Notes: generated from the sequence alone by a model not told the origin. Positions 31,881-40,323 are shown, numbered from the stretch's first letter. The stretch: 61,785 nt of DNA from Microbacterium ureisolvens (GCF_015278315.1 NZ_JADIJE010000017.1:1-61785), one strand, 5' to 3'. Program-made: numbers and translations.

Positions 31881-32894
31881 TCAGGCCGCGACCGTGGCGC
31901 GGACGTCGAGGTCGGCGGTGTCGAGCCGCGCGCGCACGTCGGCGTCGAGGACCAGGTCGGAGACGGCCAGCGCCTCCTCGAGCTGCGCGATGCTCGAGAT
32001 GCCGACGACGGGGATCACCGGCACCTCCGCCCCGAGCAGCCACGCCAGCGCGACCTGGTTCGCCGTCGCGCCGATCTCGGCCGCGACGTCGTGCAGCACG
32101 CGCACGCGCTCGCGGTTCGCCGCGTGACGCATGGGCGCCCACACCGGCTTGTCGTCGCGGGCGAACGCGCCCTGGTGCAGCGGCGAGTACGCCGTGATCG
32201 TGAGCGGCGGCCGTCCGTCGACACCCGCCGCCGCGACGTAGTCGAGCAGCTCGACCGACACGTCGTTCGTGCGCCCGACGCCCGGGCTCGGATAGACGTA
32301 GCTGTAGCCCTGCTGCACGACGCCGTAGGGGTCGATGCCCTCCCGCAGCGCCTCCTCGCGCGCTTCGATCAGGCGCCACAGCGCGACGTTCGAGATGCCC
32401 GAGATGCCGACGAGCCCCTCGCGCTGGAGCTGCCCGAACGCGGCGACGGTCTCGGCGATCGGGGTCTCGCGGTCATCGACGTGGCCGTACAGCACGTCGA
32501 TGCGCTCGACGCCGAGGTGCTGGAGGCTGAGGCGGGCCTCGCGGGCGACGACCTCGGCCGACAACCCCTGGAAATTCGTCGGCTCGACGTTCTGCAGCGG
32601 GAGCGCAGGGTCCTTCTTGGCGGCGCCGAGCTTGGTGGCCAGGCGCACGTCGCCGAGCCCGCCGCGTCGGCGGATCCATCGGCCGAGGACGTCCTCGCTG
32701 TCGCGACCGTGCCCGCCGACCCACGCGTTGTAGTTGTTCGCCGTGTCGATGAACGTGCCGCCGGCCTCGGCGAACCGGTCGAGGATCTGCAGCGACGTCG
32801 CGGTGTCGGTGCGCGTGCCGAAGAACATGGTGCCGAGGCACAGGGTCGAGACCTCGAATGAGGTCGACCCGTTGGAGATGGTGCGGTAGTGCAT
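31881..32894 (-). CDS. Aldo/keto reductase
   Basis: NADPH-dependent carbonyl reductase, 337 residues, TIM-barrel AKR. The catalytic tetrad is visible: Asp and Tyr in FIDTANNYNAW, Lys in LATKLGA and His in LYGHVDD. A segment around residues 205-235 (YSYVYPSPGVGRTNDVSVELL) is longer than in the smallest AKRs. ATG32894 has AGGAAAGGG upstream. It is divergent from a MocR-type regulator (70 bp between starts), which probably controls it. A pyridoxal reductase role is possible given that partner but not shown. Confidence 0.87.
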   Translation of the reverse strand: MHYRTISNGSTSFEVSTLCLGTMFFGTRTDTATSLQILDRFAEAGGTFIDTANNYNAWVGGHGRDSEDVLGRWIRRRGGLGDVRLATKLGAAKKDPALPLQNVEPTNFQGLSAEVVAREARLSLQHLGVERIDVLYGHVDDRETPIAETVAAFGQLQREGLVGISGISNVALWRLIEAREEALREGIDPYGVVQQGYSYVYPSPGVGRTNDVSVELLDYVAAAGVDGRPPLTITAYSPLHQGAFARDDKPVWAPMRHAANRERVRVLHDVAAEIGATANQVALAWLLGAEVPVIPVVGISSIAQLEEALAVSDLVLDADVRARLDTADLDVRATVAA

Positions 32895-32964
32895 GGCGCT
32901 GCCCTTTCCTGAGTTCGTGACTCCATCGTGGGACGCCAGCGGTCCGGGAGTACGATCCGATTCG

Positions 32965-34389
32965 ATGGCACAAATCCAGACCAATCACGTGGCGTGGGAG
33001 ACCCTGCTCGACCTCGCCGCATACGACGGCCCGCGGCACGTCCGCCTCGAGCTGGCGGTGCGGGATGCCGTGGCCACCGGCCGCCTGCCCGCCGGCGCGG
33101 TGCTGCCTCCGAGCCGGCTGCTCGCCACCTCGCTCGGCGTCTCGCGCTGGGTCGTGACCGAGGTGTACGGGCGCCTCGCCGCCGAGGGCATCCTCGACGC
33201 CCGGACCGGATCGGCGACGCGGGTGGCGGCATCCGTCCGCGCCACGGCTCCCCGCGCCGCCGCCGAACCCGCCGCCGCGCTGCGACGCCCGCGGTACGAC
33301 CTCGCTCCCGGCGTGCCCGACCTGCGCCACGCACCCCGGGCGCTGTGGCTGCGGGCGATGACCGAGACTCTCGCCGAAACCCCGGATGCGGAACTCTTCC
33401 GCCTCGACGGCGACGTGCCGGCCGCGCGCGCCGCCCTCGCGGCGTACCTGTCGCGGTCCCGCTTCGCGCGGGCGGACGCCGACGCCGTCGTGGTCACGCA
33501 CGGCGCCGCCGACGGGATGCGGCGCGTGGCCCGCGCGCTGCGCGCGCTCGGGCACACGGCGCTCCTGGTCGAGGATCCGTCGTGGCAGCGGATGCGCCAG
33601 GTGGCAGCGGCGGAGGGACTGACCGCGGTGCCCGTCCCGGTCGACGAGCAGGGCGCCGACGTCGCGGCGCTGGTCGAGGCATCCGTCCGCACCGGCGCCC
33701 GCGCCGCGCTCGTGACGCCCGCCCACCAGTTCCCGCTCGGCGTGCCCCTGTCGGCCGAACGCCGGGAGGCGCTGATCGCGTGGGCACGGGCGGGCGACGG
33801 GGTGGTCGTCGAGGACGACTACGACGCCGAGTTCCGCTACGACCGACGGCCGATCGGGGCGCTGCAGGCGATGGCGCCGGACCGCGTCGTGCTGGCGGGC
33901 AGCCTCAGCAAGACCGCGTCGCCCGCGCTGGGCCTCGGCTGGCTCGTGCTGCCGTCGTGGCTGCGCGGCACCGTGCGCGACGCAGGAGCGGCGGCGCCGT
34001 CGACGCTCGACCAGCTCACCCTCGCCCGGTTCCTGGGCTCCGGCGGTCTGGATCGCCATCTGCGCGGCGCCCGCGCCCGCTACCGGCGCCGCCGCGAGGC
34101 GCTGCTGGCGGCGCTCGAGCGCGACCTCCCCGGCTGCCGGGTCTCGGGCATCGCCGCCGGCCTGCACGTCGTGCTCGATCTTCCCCCGGGCGTGCGCGCT
34201 GCCGACGTCGTGCGGGCGGCCGAGGCGCACGACCTCGGCCTCACCGACATCCGCCGCTATCGCGTCTCGCCCGAAGCCCCCGCGCCCGAGCGCCTGGTGC
34301 TGGGCTACGGCGACCTGGCCGACCCTCTCGTCGACGAGGCCGTGCGCCTCCTCGCCCGCACGGTGCACGACGTCGGAACCGCCCGGTAG
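32965..34389 (+). CDS. MocR/PdxR-type regulator (GntR HTH + aminotransferase-like domain)
   Basis: 474 residues: GntR winged HTH (about 20-85; LPPSRLLATSLGVSRWVVTEVYGRLAAEG) joined to a fold-type I aminotransferase-like domain. The PLP region is intact: Asp in VVEDDYDAEFRYDR and the Schiff-base Lys in GSLSKTASPALGLGW. MocR proteins sense PLP and often control vitamin B6 or GABA genes. ATG32965; TACGAT lies 8 nt before it. The next gene starts 10 nt after its TAG stop, which doubles as the -10-like TAGGGT. Confidence 0.88.
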   Translation: MAQIQTNHVAWETLLDLAAYDGPRHVRLELAVRDAVATGRLPAGAVLPPSRLLATSLGVSRWVVTEVYGRLAAEGILDARTGSATRVAASVRATAPRAAAEPAAALRRPRYDLAPGVPDLRHAPRALWLRAMTETLAETPDAELFRLDGDVPAARAALAAYLSRSRFARADADAVVVTHGAADGMRRVARALRALGHTALLVEDPSWQRMRQVAAAEGLTAVPVPVDEQGADVAALVEASVRTGARAALVTPAHQFPLGVPLSAERREALIAWARAGDGVVVEDDYDAEFRYDRRPIGALQAMAPDRVVLAGSLSKTASPALGLGWLVLPSWLRGTVRDAGAAAPSTLDQLTLARFLGSGGLDRHLRGARARYRRRREALLAALERDLPGCRVSGIAAGLHVVLDLPPGVRAADVVRAAEAHDLGLTDIRRYRVSPEAPAPERLVLGYGDLADPLVDEAVRLLARTVHDVGTAR

Positions 34390-34398
34390 GGTCGCGTC

Positions 34399-34974
34399 AT
34401 GGGCGCGCTCGATGACGGCGAGAAAGTCGAAGTGACGGATGCCGCGGCCTGGCGTTCGTGGCTGGAGGCGAACCATCGCACCTCGAAGGGGGCCTGGCTC
34501 GTGCGGGCGCGGCCCGGCTCGGGGCTCGAGTTCATCGGCTACGAGGACGCCATCCGCCAGGCGCTGTGCTTCGGCTGGATCGACGGCCCCGTGCGCTCGT
34601 TCGACGACGAGCGCGGCGGACTCTGGTTCGCGCCACGACGGCCCTCGAGCGGCTGGGCGGCGACCAACAAGGTGCGGGTGGCGGAGCTGGAATCCGACGG
34701 ACTGCTGACCGAGGCAGGGATCCAGGCCATCGAGCGAGCCAAGCAGAACGGGTCGTGGAGCGTCTTCGACAACGCCGACGCCCTGCGCGAGCCCGACGAC
34801 CTCGCCGCCGCGCTCGAGGCCGCACCGACGGCGCGCGCCGCGTGGGACGCGTTCCCGCCGTCGACCCGCAAGCTCGGCATCGCCGCCGTCGACATGGCCC
34901 GGCGCCCCGAGACGCGCGCCGCGCGCGTCGCGAAGATCGTGGCCGACGCCGCCGAAGGGAAGCGCCCGACGTGA
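34399..34974 (+). CDS. YdeI/OmpD-associated family protein
   Basis: 191-residue member of the YdeI (bacteriocin-protection-like) family: AWRSWLEANHRTSKGAWLV, IGYEDAIRQALCFGWIDG and the C-terminal FPPSTRKLG...R..ETRAARV.KIV block. ATG34399 is 6 nt after TAGGGT, so leaderless. The biochemical function of the family is not established; stress-resistance phenotypes have been reported for E. coli and Bacillus relatives. Overlaps the following mini-gene by 4 nt (GTGA). Confidence 0.82.
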   Translation: MGALDDGEKVEVTDAAAWRSWLEANHRTSKGAWLVRARPGSGLEFIGYEDAIRQALCFGWIDGPVRSFDDERGGLWFAPRRPSSGWAATNKVRVAELESDGLLTEAGIQAIERAKQNGSWSVFDNADALREPDDLAAALEAAPTARAAWDAFPPSTRKLGIAAVDMARRPETRAARVAKIVADAAEGKRPT

Positions 34975-35087
34975 TCTCCGAGACCGAGCAGACGCTCCTC
35001 CTCCTCACCGCCGCCCTCATCACTCTGGGCACGCTGACCGTGATCCTGTGGCAGTGGTGGCGCTGGCGGGGCCGACGCGACGACTGA
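34971..35087 (+). CDS. Possible 38-residue single-span membrane protein
   Basis: GTG34971 overlaps the preceding stop (GTGA). The product MISETEQ... has one strongly hydrophobic segment (about residues 8-26) followed by WQWWRWRGRRDD, a Trp/Arg membrane-interface and positive-inside end. Length and topology fit a small membrane protein, but conservation cannot be judged here. Confidence 0.45.
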   Translation: MISETEQTLLLLTAALITLGTLTVILWQWWRWRGRRDD

Positions 35088-35149
35088 CCCTGGCCTGATC
35101 CGGCGACTGACCCTGGCCTGATCCGGCGACTGACCCCGGCCTGATTCAG
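35081..35149. repeat. Three 23-bp tandem repeats
   Basis: Units beginning CGACTGACCCTGGCCTGATC start at 35081, 35104 and 35127; the first two are identical and the third has three changes. They span the stop codon of the small protein and the stop codon of the convergent sigma factor gene. Confidence 0.85.
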
Positions 35150-36033
35150 CGGGCCAGAGCCGCCTCCGCGTCGACGCGCCCGAGCTTGTCGGGGTTCGCG
35201 ATCGAGTACACCTGTGTGATGCGGCCGCCCTCGACCGTGAGGCTGACGACACCGACGAGCTGCCCATCGAGCTCCATGCGGATGCCCGGCTGCCCGTTCA
35301 CCCACGTCGACGACGCCACGAGCATGCCCTCCACCTTCGCCATCCCGCCCACGAGGTAGCGGGCCAGCTTGTCGGCACCGACGACCGGGCGCCGCGCGGC
35401 CCCGCGCACCTTGCCGCCGCCGTCGGCGACCGAGACCACCTCGGGCGCGAGGACGTCCATGAGCCCCTGGAGGTCGCCCGTGTTGAGGGCGACGACGAGA
35501 CGCTCCACCACCTCCACGTGCTCCGCGGGCACGACCCTCACGCGCGGCCGTCGCGCCGCGACATGGTCCTTGGCCCGGTGCGCGATCTGCCGCACGGCCG
35601 CCGGAGTCTTGCCCACGGCATCCGCGATCTCGTCGTACGGCACGTCGAACACCTCGCGCAGCACGAACACCGCCCGCTCGGCCGGCCCGAGCGTCTCGAG
35701 CACCGTGAGCATCGCGATCGAGAGGTTCTCGGCGAGCTCCACGTCGTCGGCCACATCGGGGCTGGTCAGCAAGGGCTCGGGGAGCCACTCGCCGACGTAC
35801 TCCTCGCGCCGCCGCGACACCGTGCGCAGGTGGTTGAGCGCCTGCCGCGTGACGATGCGCACGAGGTAGGCGCGCGGCTCCTGGACGGTGCCGCGGTCGA
35901 CGGCCGCCCACCGCAGCCACGACTCCTGCAGCACGTCCTCGGCGTCGGCGGCCGAGCCGAGCATCTCGTACGCGACGGTGAACAGCAGGCTCCGGTGGGC
36001 GACGAACGGGTCGTCGACGGCGGCGGTGCTCAT
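35146..36033 (-). CDS. ECF41-group sigma factor with SnoaL-like C-terminal domain
   Basis: 295 residues: sigma region 2 (about 10-75), linker with the group-typical WLPEPLLT, region 4 (about 110-160; VFDVPYDEIADAVGKTPAAVRQI) and a C-terminal SnoaL-like domain ending with DGGGK and NPDKL, the motifs known from ECF41 factors, where the extension tunes activity. No anti-sigma gene is adjacent, as is usual for this group. ATG36033 is 7 nt after TAGGCT, whose TAG is the stop codon of the upstream gene. It is 10 nt behind its usual partner, a carboxymuconolactone-decarboxylase-like gene. Confidence 0.9.
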   Translation of the reverse strand: MSTAAVDDPFVAHRSLLFTVAYEMLGSAADAEDVLQESWLRWAAVDRGTVQEPRAYLVRIVTRQALNHLRTVSRRREEYVGEWLPEPLLTSPDVADDVELAENLSIAMLTVLETLGPAERAVFVLREVFDVPYDEIADAVGKTPAAVRQIAHRAKDHVAARRPRVRVVPAEHVEVVERLVVALNTGDLQGLMDVLAPEVVSVADGGGKVRGAARRPVVGADKLARYLVGGMAKVEGMLVASSTWVNGQPGIRMELDGQLVGVVSLTVEGGRITQVYSIANPDKLGRVDAEAALAR

Positions 36034-36043
36034 GGGCGCGAGC

Positions 36044-36637
36044 CTACGCGGCGGCCGTCGCCGTGGCGGGCCGGGTCGCGAGCGGCGGCAGGCCGCACGA
36101 ATCCGCGAAGTGCTCGGAACGGATGCCGAGCGCGATGTTCATGCGGGCCGACATGTTCATGAACGCGACGCGGGCGGCCAGCTCCACGAGCCCCGCGGGG
36201 CCGAGCTCGGCCAGCAGCGCGTCGGAGAGCTCGTCGGTCACCGCCGGCGGAGTCTGGCTCGCCGCCTCGGCGTATTCCATGACCCGGCGCTCGAGCGGCG
36301 TGAAGACGTCGGAGTCGCGCCAGCGCGGAACCTCGCGCACCTTGGCCGCATCGACGTCGCGGTTCCGCGACATGAAGTAGTTGAAATCGAGGCAGAAGCT
36401 GCAGCCGATCGTCGCGGCCGACGCCATGGCGGCGAAGGTCGAGAGGTTCGAGTCGAGCTCGTGCCAGCCTTCGACCTTGCGGCCGATGCCCATCGAGTCC
36501 TTCATGACGCCCGGGTGATGCCACAGCACGCCGATCGAGGCGGGCACGCGCCCGATCATCTTCTTCGCGGCCGCCTTGATGAGGGCGCCGTAGACGCCGG
36601 TGACCTCTGCGGCGGGGATGCGGGTGTCGGTGCTCAT
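36044..36637 (-). CDS. Carboxymuconolactone decarboxylase (AhpD-like) family protein
   Basis: 197 residues with the AhpD fold and a CxxC-like active site ATIGCSFCLDFNYF (two Cys, then Phe/Asp where AhpD has His further on). Such proteins are the standard partners of ECF41 sigma factors and are thought to act in redox or peroxidase-type chemistry; the true substrate is unknown. ATG36637 has GGAGGAAGAC upstream. The gene is preceded by an ECF41-type promoter and followed by the sigma gene, so the operon is probably self-activated. Confidence 0.88.
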   Translation of the reverse strand: MSTDTRIPAAEVTGVYGALIKAAAKKMIGRVPASIGVLWHHPGVMKDSMGIGRKVEGWHELDSNLSTFAAMASAATIGCSFCLDFNYFMSRNRDVDAAKVREVPRWRDSDVFTPLERRVMEYAEAASQTPPAVTDELSDALLAELGPAGLVELAARVAFMNMSARMNIALGIRSEHFADSCGLPPLATRPATATAAA

Positions 36638-36677
36638 GTCTTCCTCCGTGTCGTGGGAACGAGTCCTTCGACATGGA

Positions 36678-36704
36678 GACACCGGCCGGCGCCCGCGTGT
36701 GACA
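36678..36704 (-). promoter_or_regulatory. ECF41-type promoter
   Basis: On the minus strand TGTCACA (36704-36698), 16 nt, then TGTC (36681-36678). This matches the ECF41 consensus TGTCACA-N16-CGTC except for one base. It lies 41 bp upstream of the decarboxylase-like gene in the ECF41 operon. Confidence 0.8.
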
Positions 36705-36858
36705 GCGGGCACGAGAGCCGTCGCCGTGGCGCGAGCGCTGCACTTACCTGCGACCGCTGCGCCGATCTCTGTGGCGGACGCAGGAAACTGCCGCGGTCGG
36801 GGCCGCGGTGTCGACCACCCGGCTCCTGCGGGTCGCGGCCTGCGGCCGCAGCGCGCCC

Positions 36859-37437
36859 CTACTGCGGGTCGAGACCCAGGTCGTCGAGGTCGATCGCGGC
36901 GAGCCACTGCAGGCCTTCGGCCTCGACGGCGGCCTGCGCGCCGGTCTTGCGGTCCACGATGACGGCGACGGCGACGGGTTCGGCGCCCTCGCGGCGCAGC
37001 GCCTCGACGGCCTTCAACGCCGACTGGCCCGTGGTCGAGGTGTCTTCGACGACGACGACGCGCTTGCCCGCGACATCCGCCCCCTCCACCTGGCGTCCGC
37101 GCCCGTGGTCCTTGGGCTCCTTGCGCACGACGAACGCGTCGAGCGGCTTGTGGGTGCGCGCAGACTCGTGCATCACGGCGTTCGCGATCGGGTCGGCACC
37201 GAGCGTCAGGCCGCCGACGGCGACGATCCCGTCGACATCGCGGATGAGGTCGAGCATGATCCGCCCGATCGACGGCGCGGCGCGGTGGTCGAGCGTCAGC
37301 TTGCGCATGTCGACGTAGTACGTGGCCTTCTTGCCGCTCGAGAGGGTGAAGTCCCCGTGGAAGACCGCCTCGTCCTGGATCAGCGCGATCAGGTACTGGC
37401 GGTCGGCTTCGAGCTCGGGCGTGGAGGCGACGGTCAT
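36859..37437 (-). CDS. pyrE: Orotate phosphoribosyltransferase
   Basis: Pyrimidine synthesis: orotate + PRPP to OMP. 192 residues, normal length. FTLSSGKKATYYVDMRK is the substrate loop and VVVVEDTSTTGQS the PRPP-binding motif; GGLTLGADPIA is the other conserved block. ATG37437 lies 7 nt after a clean TAAAAT box (minus strand, 37450-37445), fitting a leaderless transcript. It stands alone, divergent from xthA. Confidence 0.95.
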   Translation of the reverse strand: MTVASTPELEADRQYLIALIQDEAVFHGDFTLSSGKKATYYVDMRKLTLDHRAAPSIGRIMLDLIRDVDGIVAVGGLTLGADPIANAVMHESARTHKPLDAFVVRKEPKDHGRGRQVEGADVAGKRVVVVEDTSTTGQSALKAVEALRREGAEPVAVAVIVDRKTGAQAAVEAEGLQWLAAIDLDDLGLDPQ

Positions 37438-37523
37438 GGGATCGATTTTACGGATGCCGCGTCACGGCGCCCATCCTCGGTGCGGGCCGTGCCACGTCGG
37501 CGCTCGCGAATAGGCTGGATCCC

Positions 37524-38363
37524 ATGCGCCTGGCCACCTGGAACGTCAACTCGATCCGCGCGCGGGTCGACCGCATCGTCGACTTCGCGGTGCGCGAGCA
37601 CATCGACGTGCTCGCGATGCAGGAGATCAAGTGCAAGGCGGAGCAGTTCCCGTTCGAGCGGTTCGAGGAGGCCGGCTTCCACGTCGAGGCGCACGGCTTC
37701 TCGCAGTGGAACGGCGTGGCGATCGCCAGCCGAGAGCCGGTCACCGACGTGCGCACCGCCTTCCCTGGGATGCCTGGCTTCGAGAAGGGCCACAACGGTC
37801 CCGACGCACCGCAGGAGGCGCGCGCGATCGGCGCCACCGTCGGCGGCGTCGAGGTGTGGAGCCTGTACGTGCCCAACGGGCGCTCGCTCGGCGACCCGCA
37901 CTACTTCTACAAGCTCGACTGGCTGTCGGCGCTCGAGCAGTACACGCGCGAGTCGCTCACCGCGAACCCCGACCTGGCGCTGGCGCTGGTCGGCGACTTC
38001 AACATCGCGCCGACGGATGCCGACAACGGCGACCCGGCGGTGGTCGCGGGTTTCTCCACCCACGTGTCGCCGCCCGAGCGCGAGGCCTTCGCGGCGCTGC
38101 AGGCGGCGGGGCTCCACGACGTCGTGCGCCCGCTGATCCCCACCGGCTACACGTACTGGGACTACAAGCGGCTGAAGTTCCCCCGCAACGAGGGCATGCG
38201 CATCGACTTCATCCTCGGCTCGCACGCGCTCGCCGACGCCGTCACCGGCGCGACGATCCACCGCGACGAGCGCAAGGGCGAGCTCCCGAGCGACCACGTG
38301 CCGGTCGTCGTCGACCTCGACCTCGAGGGTCCCGATGACGACGATCGCCCGATGATCTTCTAG
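37524..38363 (+). CDS. xthA: Exodeoxyribonuclease III (AP endonuclease)
   Basis: DNA base-excision repair nuclease, 279 residues. Conserved RLATWNVNSIRAR, QEIKCK (Glu metal ligand), YVPNGR, GDFNIAPTD and the terminal SDHVPVV are all present. ATG37524 lies 7 nt after TAGGCT (37511-37516), so leaderless. Divergent from pyrE, 86 bp apart. The C-terminal tail is Asp-rich (GPDDDDRP). Confidence 0.95.
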   Translation: MRLATWNVNSIRARVDRIVDFAVREHIDVLAMQEIKCKAEQFPFERFEEAGFHVEAHGFSQWNGVAIASREPVTDVRTAFPGMPGFEKGHNGPDAPQEARAIGATVGGVEVWSLYVPNGRSLGDPHYFYKLDWLSALEQYTRESLTANPDLALALVGDFNIAPTDADNGDPAVVAGFSTHVSPPEREAFAALQAAGLHDVVRPLIPTGYTYWDYKRLKFPRNEGMRIDFILGSHALADAVTGATIHRDERKGELPSDHVPVVVDLDLEGPDDDDRPMIF

Positions 38364-38440
38364 AACGCGCGCTTCGACAAGCTCAGCGACCGGCGCAGAG
38401 GCTCAGCGAGCGCTGACCGGCCCGCTCACTCAGGCCCGAG

Positions 38441-39052
38441 TCAGTCCTCGACCTCGCCGGTCTGCACGTCGCCGCGCTTCGGCCCGTAGCGCAGCTGCAC
38501 GACGCCCAGCGGACCGGTGATCGCCGGCTCGAGCAGCGTGACGGTGGCCGGGTGCGCACCCTCGGGGAACACCTTCTTGCCCTGTCCGAGCACGACGGGG
38601 TGGACCCACAGCGTGAGCACATCGAACAGCTGCTCCTTCAGAAGGGTCTGCACGAAGTCGACGCTGCCGATCACGTGGATGCTCTCGTGCCGCTCGCGCA
38701 GCTCCTCGACCTCGCGGACGAGGTCCATCCCCAGCTGCGACGTGCCCTCCCAATCGAGCGTGGGCAGGCCCCGCGACGCCACGTACTTGGGCACGCGGTT
38801 GAACACATCCGCGATGCGGTGGGACTGCTGCGGCCAGTACGCGGCGAAGATGTCGTAGGTGCGCCGACCGAGCAGCAGCGCGTCGAGCTCCGAGATGCCC
38901 TCCCACACCGAGGCGCCGATCGTCTCGTCAGGGAACGGCGCCTGCCAGCCGCCGTAGGGGAAGTCGTGCGACGGATCCTCGTCGCGGCCGCCCGGCGCCT
39001 GGGCGACGCCGTCGAGACTCGTGAACAGATCGATGTAGATGCGGCCGGTCAT
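38441..39052 (-). CDS. Dihydrofolate reductase-fold protein (RibD C-terminal type), copy 1
   Basis: 203-residue protein of the RibD-C/YwjB-like DHFR-fold family: IYIDLFTSLDGVAQAPGG at the start, LLLGRRTYDIFAAYWP, IHVIGSVDFVQTLL and LWVHPVVLGQGKKVF. NADPH-linked reduction is likely; the substrate is unknown, and these are not the housekeeping folA. ATG39052 has GGAGGAG upstream. Third in line behind the VOC/HxlR pair but 26 bp downstream, so possibly in the same transcript. Confidence 0.85.
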   Translation of the reverse strand: MTGRIYIDLFTSLDGVAQAPGGRDEDPSHDFPYGGWQAPFPDETIGASVWEGISELDALLLGRRTYDIFAAYWPQQSHRIADVFNRVPKYVASRGLPTLDWEGTSQLGMDLVREVEELRERHESIHVIGSVDFVQTLLKEQLFDVLTLWVHPVVLGQGKKVFPEGAHPATVTLLEPAITGPLGVVQLRYGPKRGDVQTGEVED

Positions 39053-39078
39053 TCGGGCTCCTCCATGAGTGACGTCGC

Positions 39079-39798
39079 TCAGGCGACGAGGGTAGTCCCC
39101 CGGTCGAAGGGAATCGAGAACGTCTCGGCGAACCTCTCCAGGAGAGTCGCGTCGCCCGCGACGACGGCGACCACCTCCCGGTCGATCGCCTCCGCGGCGG
39201 TCAGCTCGCCCGAGATGAGGCGACGGATGCCGGGACCCGCCGCGAACGTCAGATCGGGCTCGCCGGCGGTCGAAGCCTGCGTGCCGAGCTTCGGATCCAC
39301 CGGGCGTCCGGCCGGCTGCACCTGCGCGATGCGGAGCGCGCCGCCGGCGACCTGCACCCTCAGCACGACGTCGGCCACGTGCACCTCGTAGTCGGCCGGC
39401 GGCAGCGTGGCCGCGGCATCCGTTCGGAACGCCGTCCGCAGCGCCATCGTCAGCGAGTCCGCCGTGACGACGTCGTCGGGCTCGGGATCGCCCATCTGCG
39501 CGAAGCCCCACCGGCCGAGCGCCAGCACGATCTGCTCGAGCTCGCGCCCGTACGACGTCAGCTCGTACACCAGCCCGCAGTGCAGCAGCGGCACGCGGCG
39601 CACGACGCCGCCCTCCTGCAGCTCCTTGAGTCGCGTGGAGAGGATGTTGGTGGGGATCTTGGGCAGCCCCTGCTTGAGGTCGGTGTAGCGGCGCGGGCCG
39701 ACGAGCAGATCGCGGACGATGAGCAGCGCCCACCGCTCGCCGATCAGCTCGACGGCCGTCGTCACCCCGCAGTACTGCCCGTAGCTGCGGGACGCCAC
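39079..39798 (-). CDS. HxlR-family regulator with C-terminal SCP2-like domain
   Basis: 239 residues. N-terminal HxlR winged HTH (about 1-105): the HxlR Cys10 in QYCGVTTAVELIGERWALLIVRDL, then YTDLKQGLPKIPTNILSTRLKEL. The remaining 130 residues resemble an SCP2/sterol-carrier-like domain, an arrangement seen in some actinobacterial HxlR proteins. GTG39798 directly abuts the stop of the upstream VOC gene with no gap, so translation is coupled. Likely represses its own operon through the palindrome at 40296-40309. Confidence 0.85.
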   Translation of the reverse strand: MASRSYGQYCGVTTAVELIGERWALLIVRDLLVGPRRYTDLKQGLPKIPTNILSTRLKELQEGGVVRRVPLLHCGLVYELTSYGRELEQIVLALGRWGFAQMGDPEPDDVVTADSLTMALRTAFRTDAAATLPPADYEVHVADVVLRVQVAGGALRIAQVQPAGRPVDPKLGTQASTAGEPDLTFAAGPGIRRLISGELTAAEAIDREVVAVVAGDATLLERFAETFSIPFDRGTTLVA

Positions 39799-40236
39799 CT
39801 ACGCCTGCGCCTGCTCCGCCACGTAGGCGTCGGTGCCCTGCTCGGCGGCGCGAGGCTCCATGAAGAAGAACTCCACGCCGTTGCCGTCGGGGTCTTCGAG
39901 GTCGCGGCTGTACATGAAGCCGTAGTCCTTGGCCTCTGTGGGCTCGGTGCCGCCGCCGGCGATGCCGGCCGCGATGATCTTGTCGACGTCCTCGCGCGAT
40001 TCGCGGCTGAGGGCGATCAGCACCTGCGACTGCGTCCGCGGGTCGGTGATCTGCTTGTCGGTGAAGGTCGAGTAGTACTCCTTGGTCAGCACCATGAAGT
40101 ACACGTTGTCGTCCCACACGATGCAGGCCGCGTTCTCGTCGGTGAACTGCGGGTTGATCCCGGCGCCGAGCCCCGTGTAGAAGGCCTTCGCGCGCTCGAG
40201 GTCGGTCACCGGGATGTTGATGAAGATGTGCGTCAT
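39799..40236 (-). CDS. VOC/glyoxalase-like protein 1
   Basis: 145-residue single VOC-domain protein: MTHIFINIPVTDLERAKAFYTGLGA..., then EDPDGNGVEFFFMEP at the C-terminus. The Glu-containing EFFF end is retained, while the N-terminal metal His is replaced in INIPV, so metal-dependent chemistry is uncertain. ATG40236; first gene of the VOC-HxlR operon. Confidence 0.82.
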   Translation of the reverse strand: MTHIFINIPVTDLERAKAFYTGLGAGINPQFTDENAACIVWDDNVYFMVLTKEYYSTFTDKQITDPRTQSQVLIALSRESREDVDKIIAAGIAGGGTEPTEAKDYGFMYSRDLEDPDGNGVEFFFMEPRAAEQGTDAYVAEQAQA

Positions 40237-40295
40237 TGCTCTGCTCCTGCTCGATCGGGGCGGCCGACCGGCCGTCGCTGCCATGGTTGCAAAAA

Positions 40296-40309
40296 ACAAG
40301 CTCGCTTGT
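40296..40309. promoter_or_regulatory. Palindromic operator ACAAGC-TC-GCTTGT
   Basis: Perfect 6+6 bp inverted repeat 59 bp upstream of the VOC-HxlR operon, followed by a further half-site GCAAGT at 40315. On the minus strand a TTGACA -35-like hexamer overlaps it. An AT-rich stretch in an otherwise GC-rich region marks this as the operon's control site, probably bound by the HxlR protein. Confidence 0.55.
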
Positions 40310-40323
40310 CAATAGCAAGTAAG

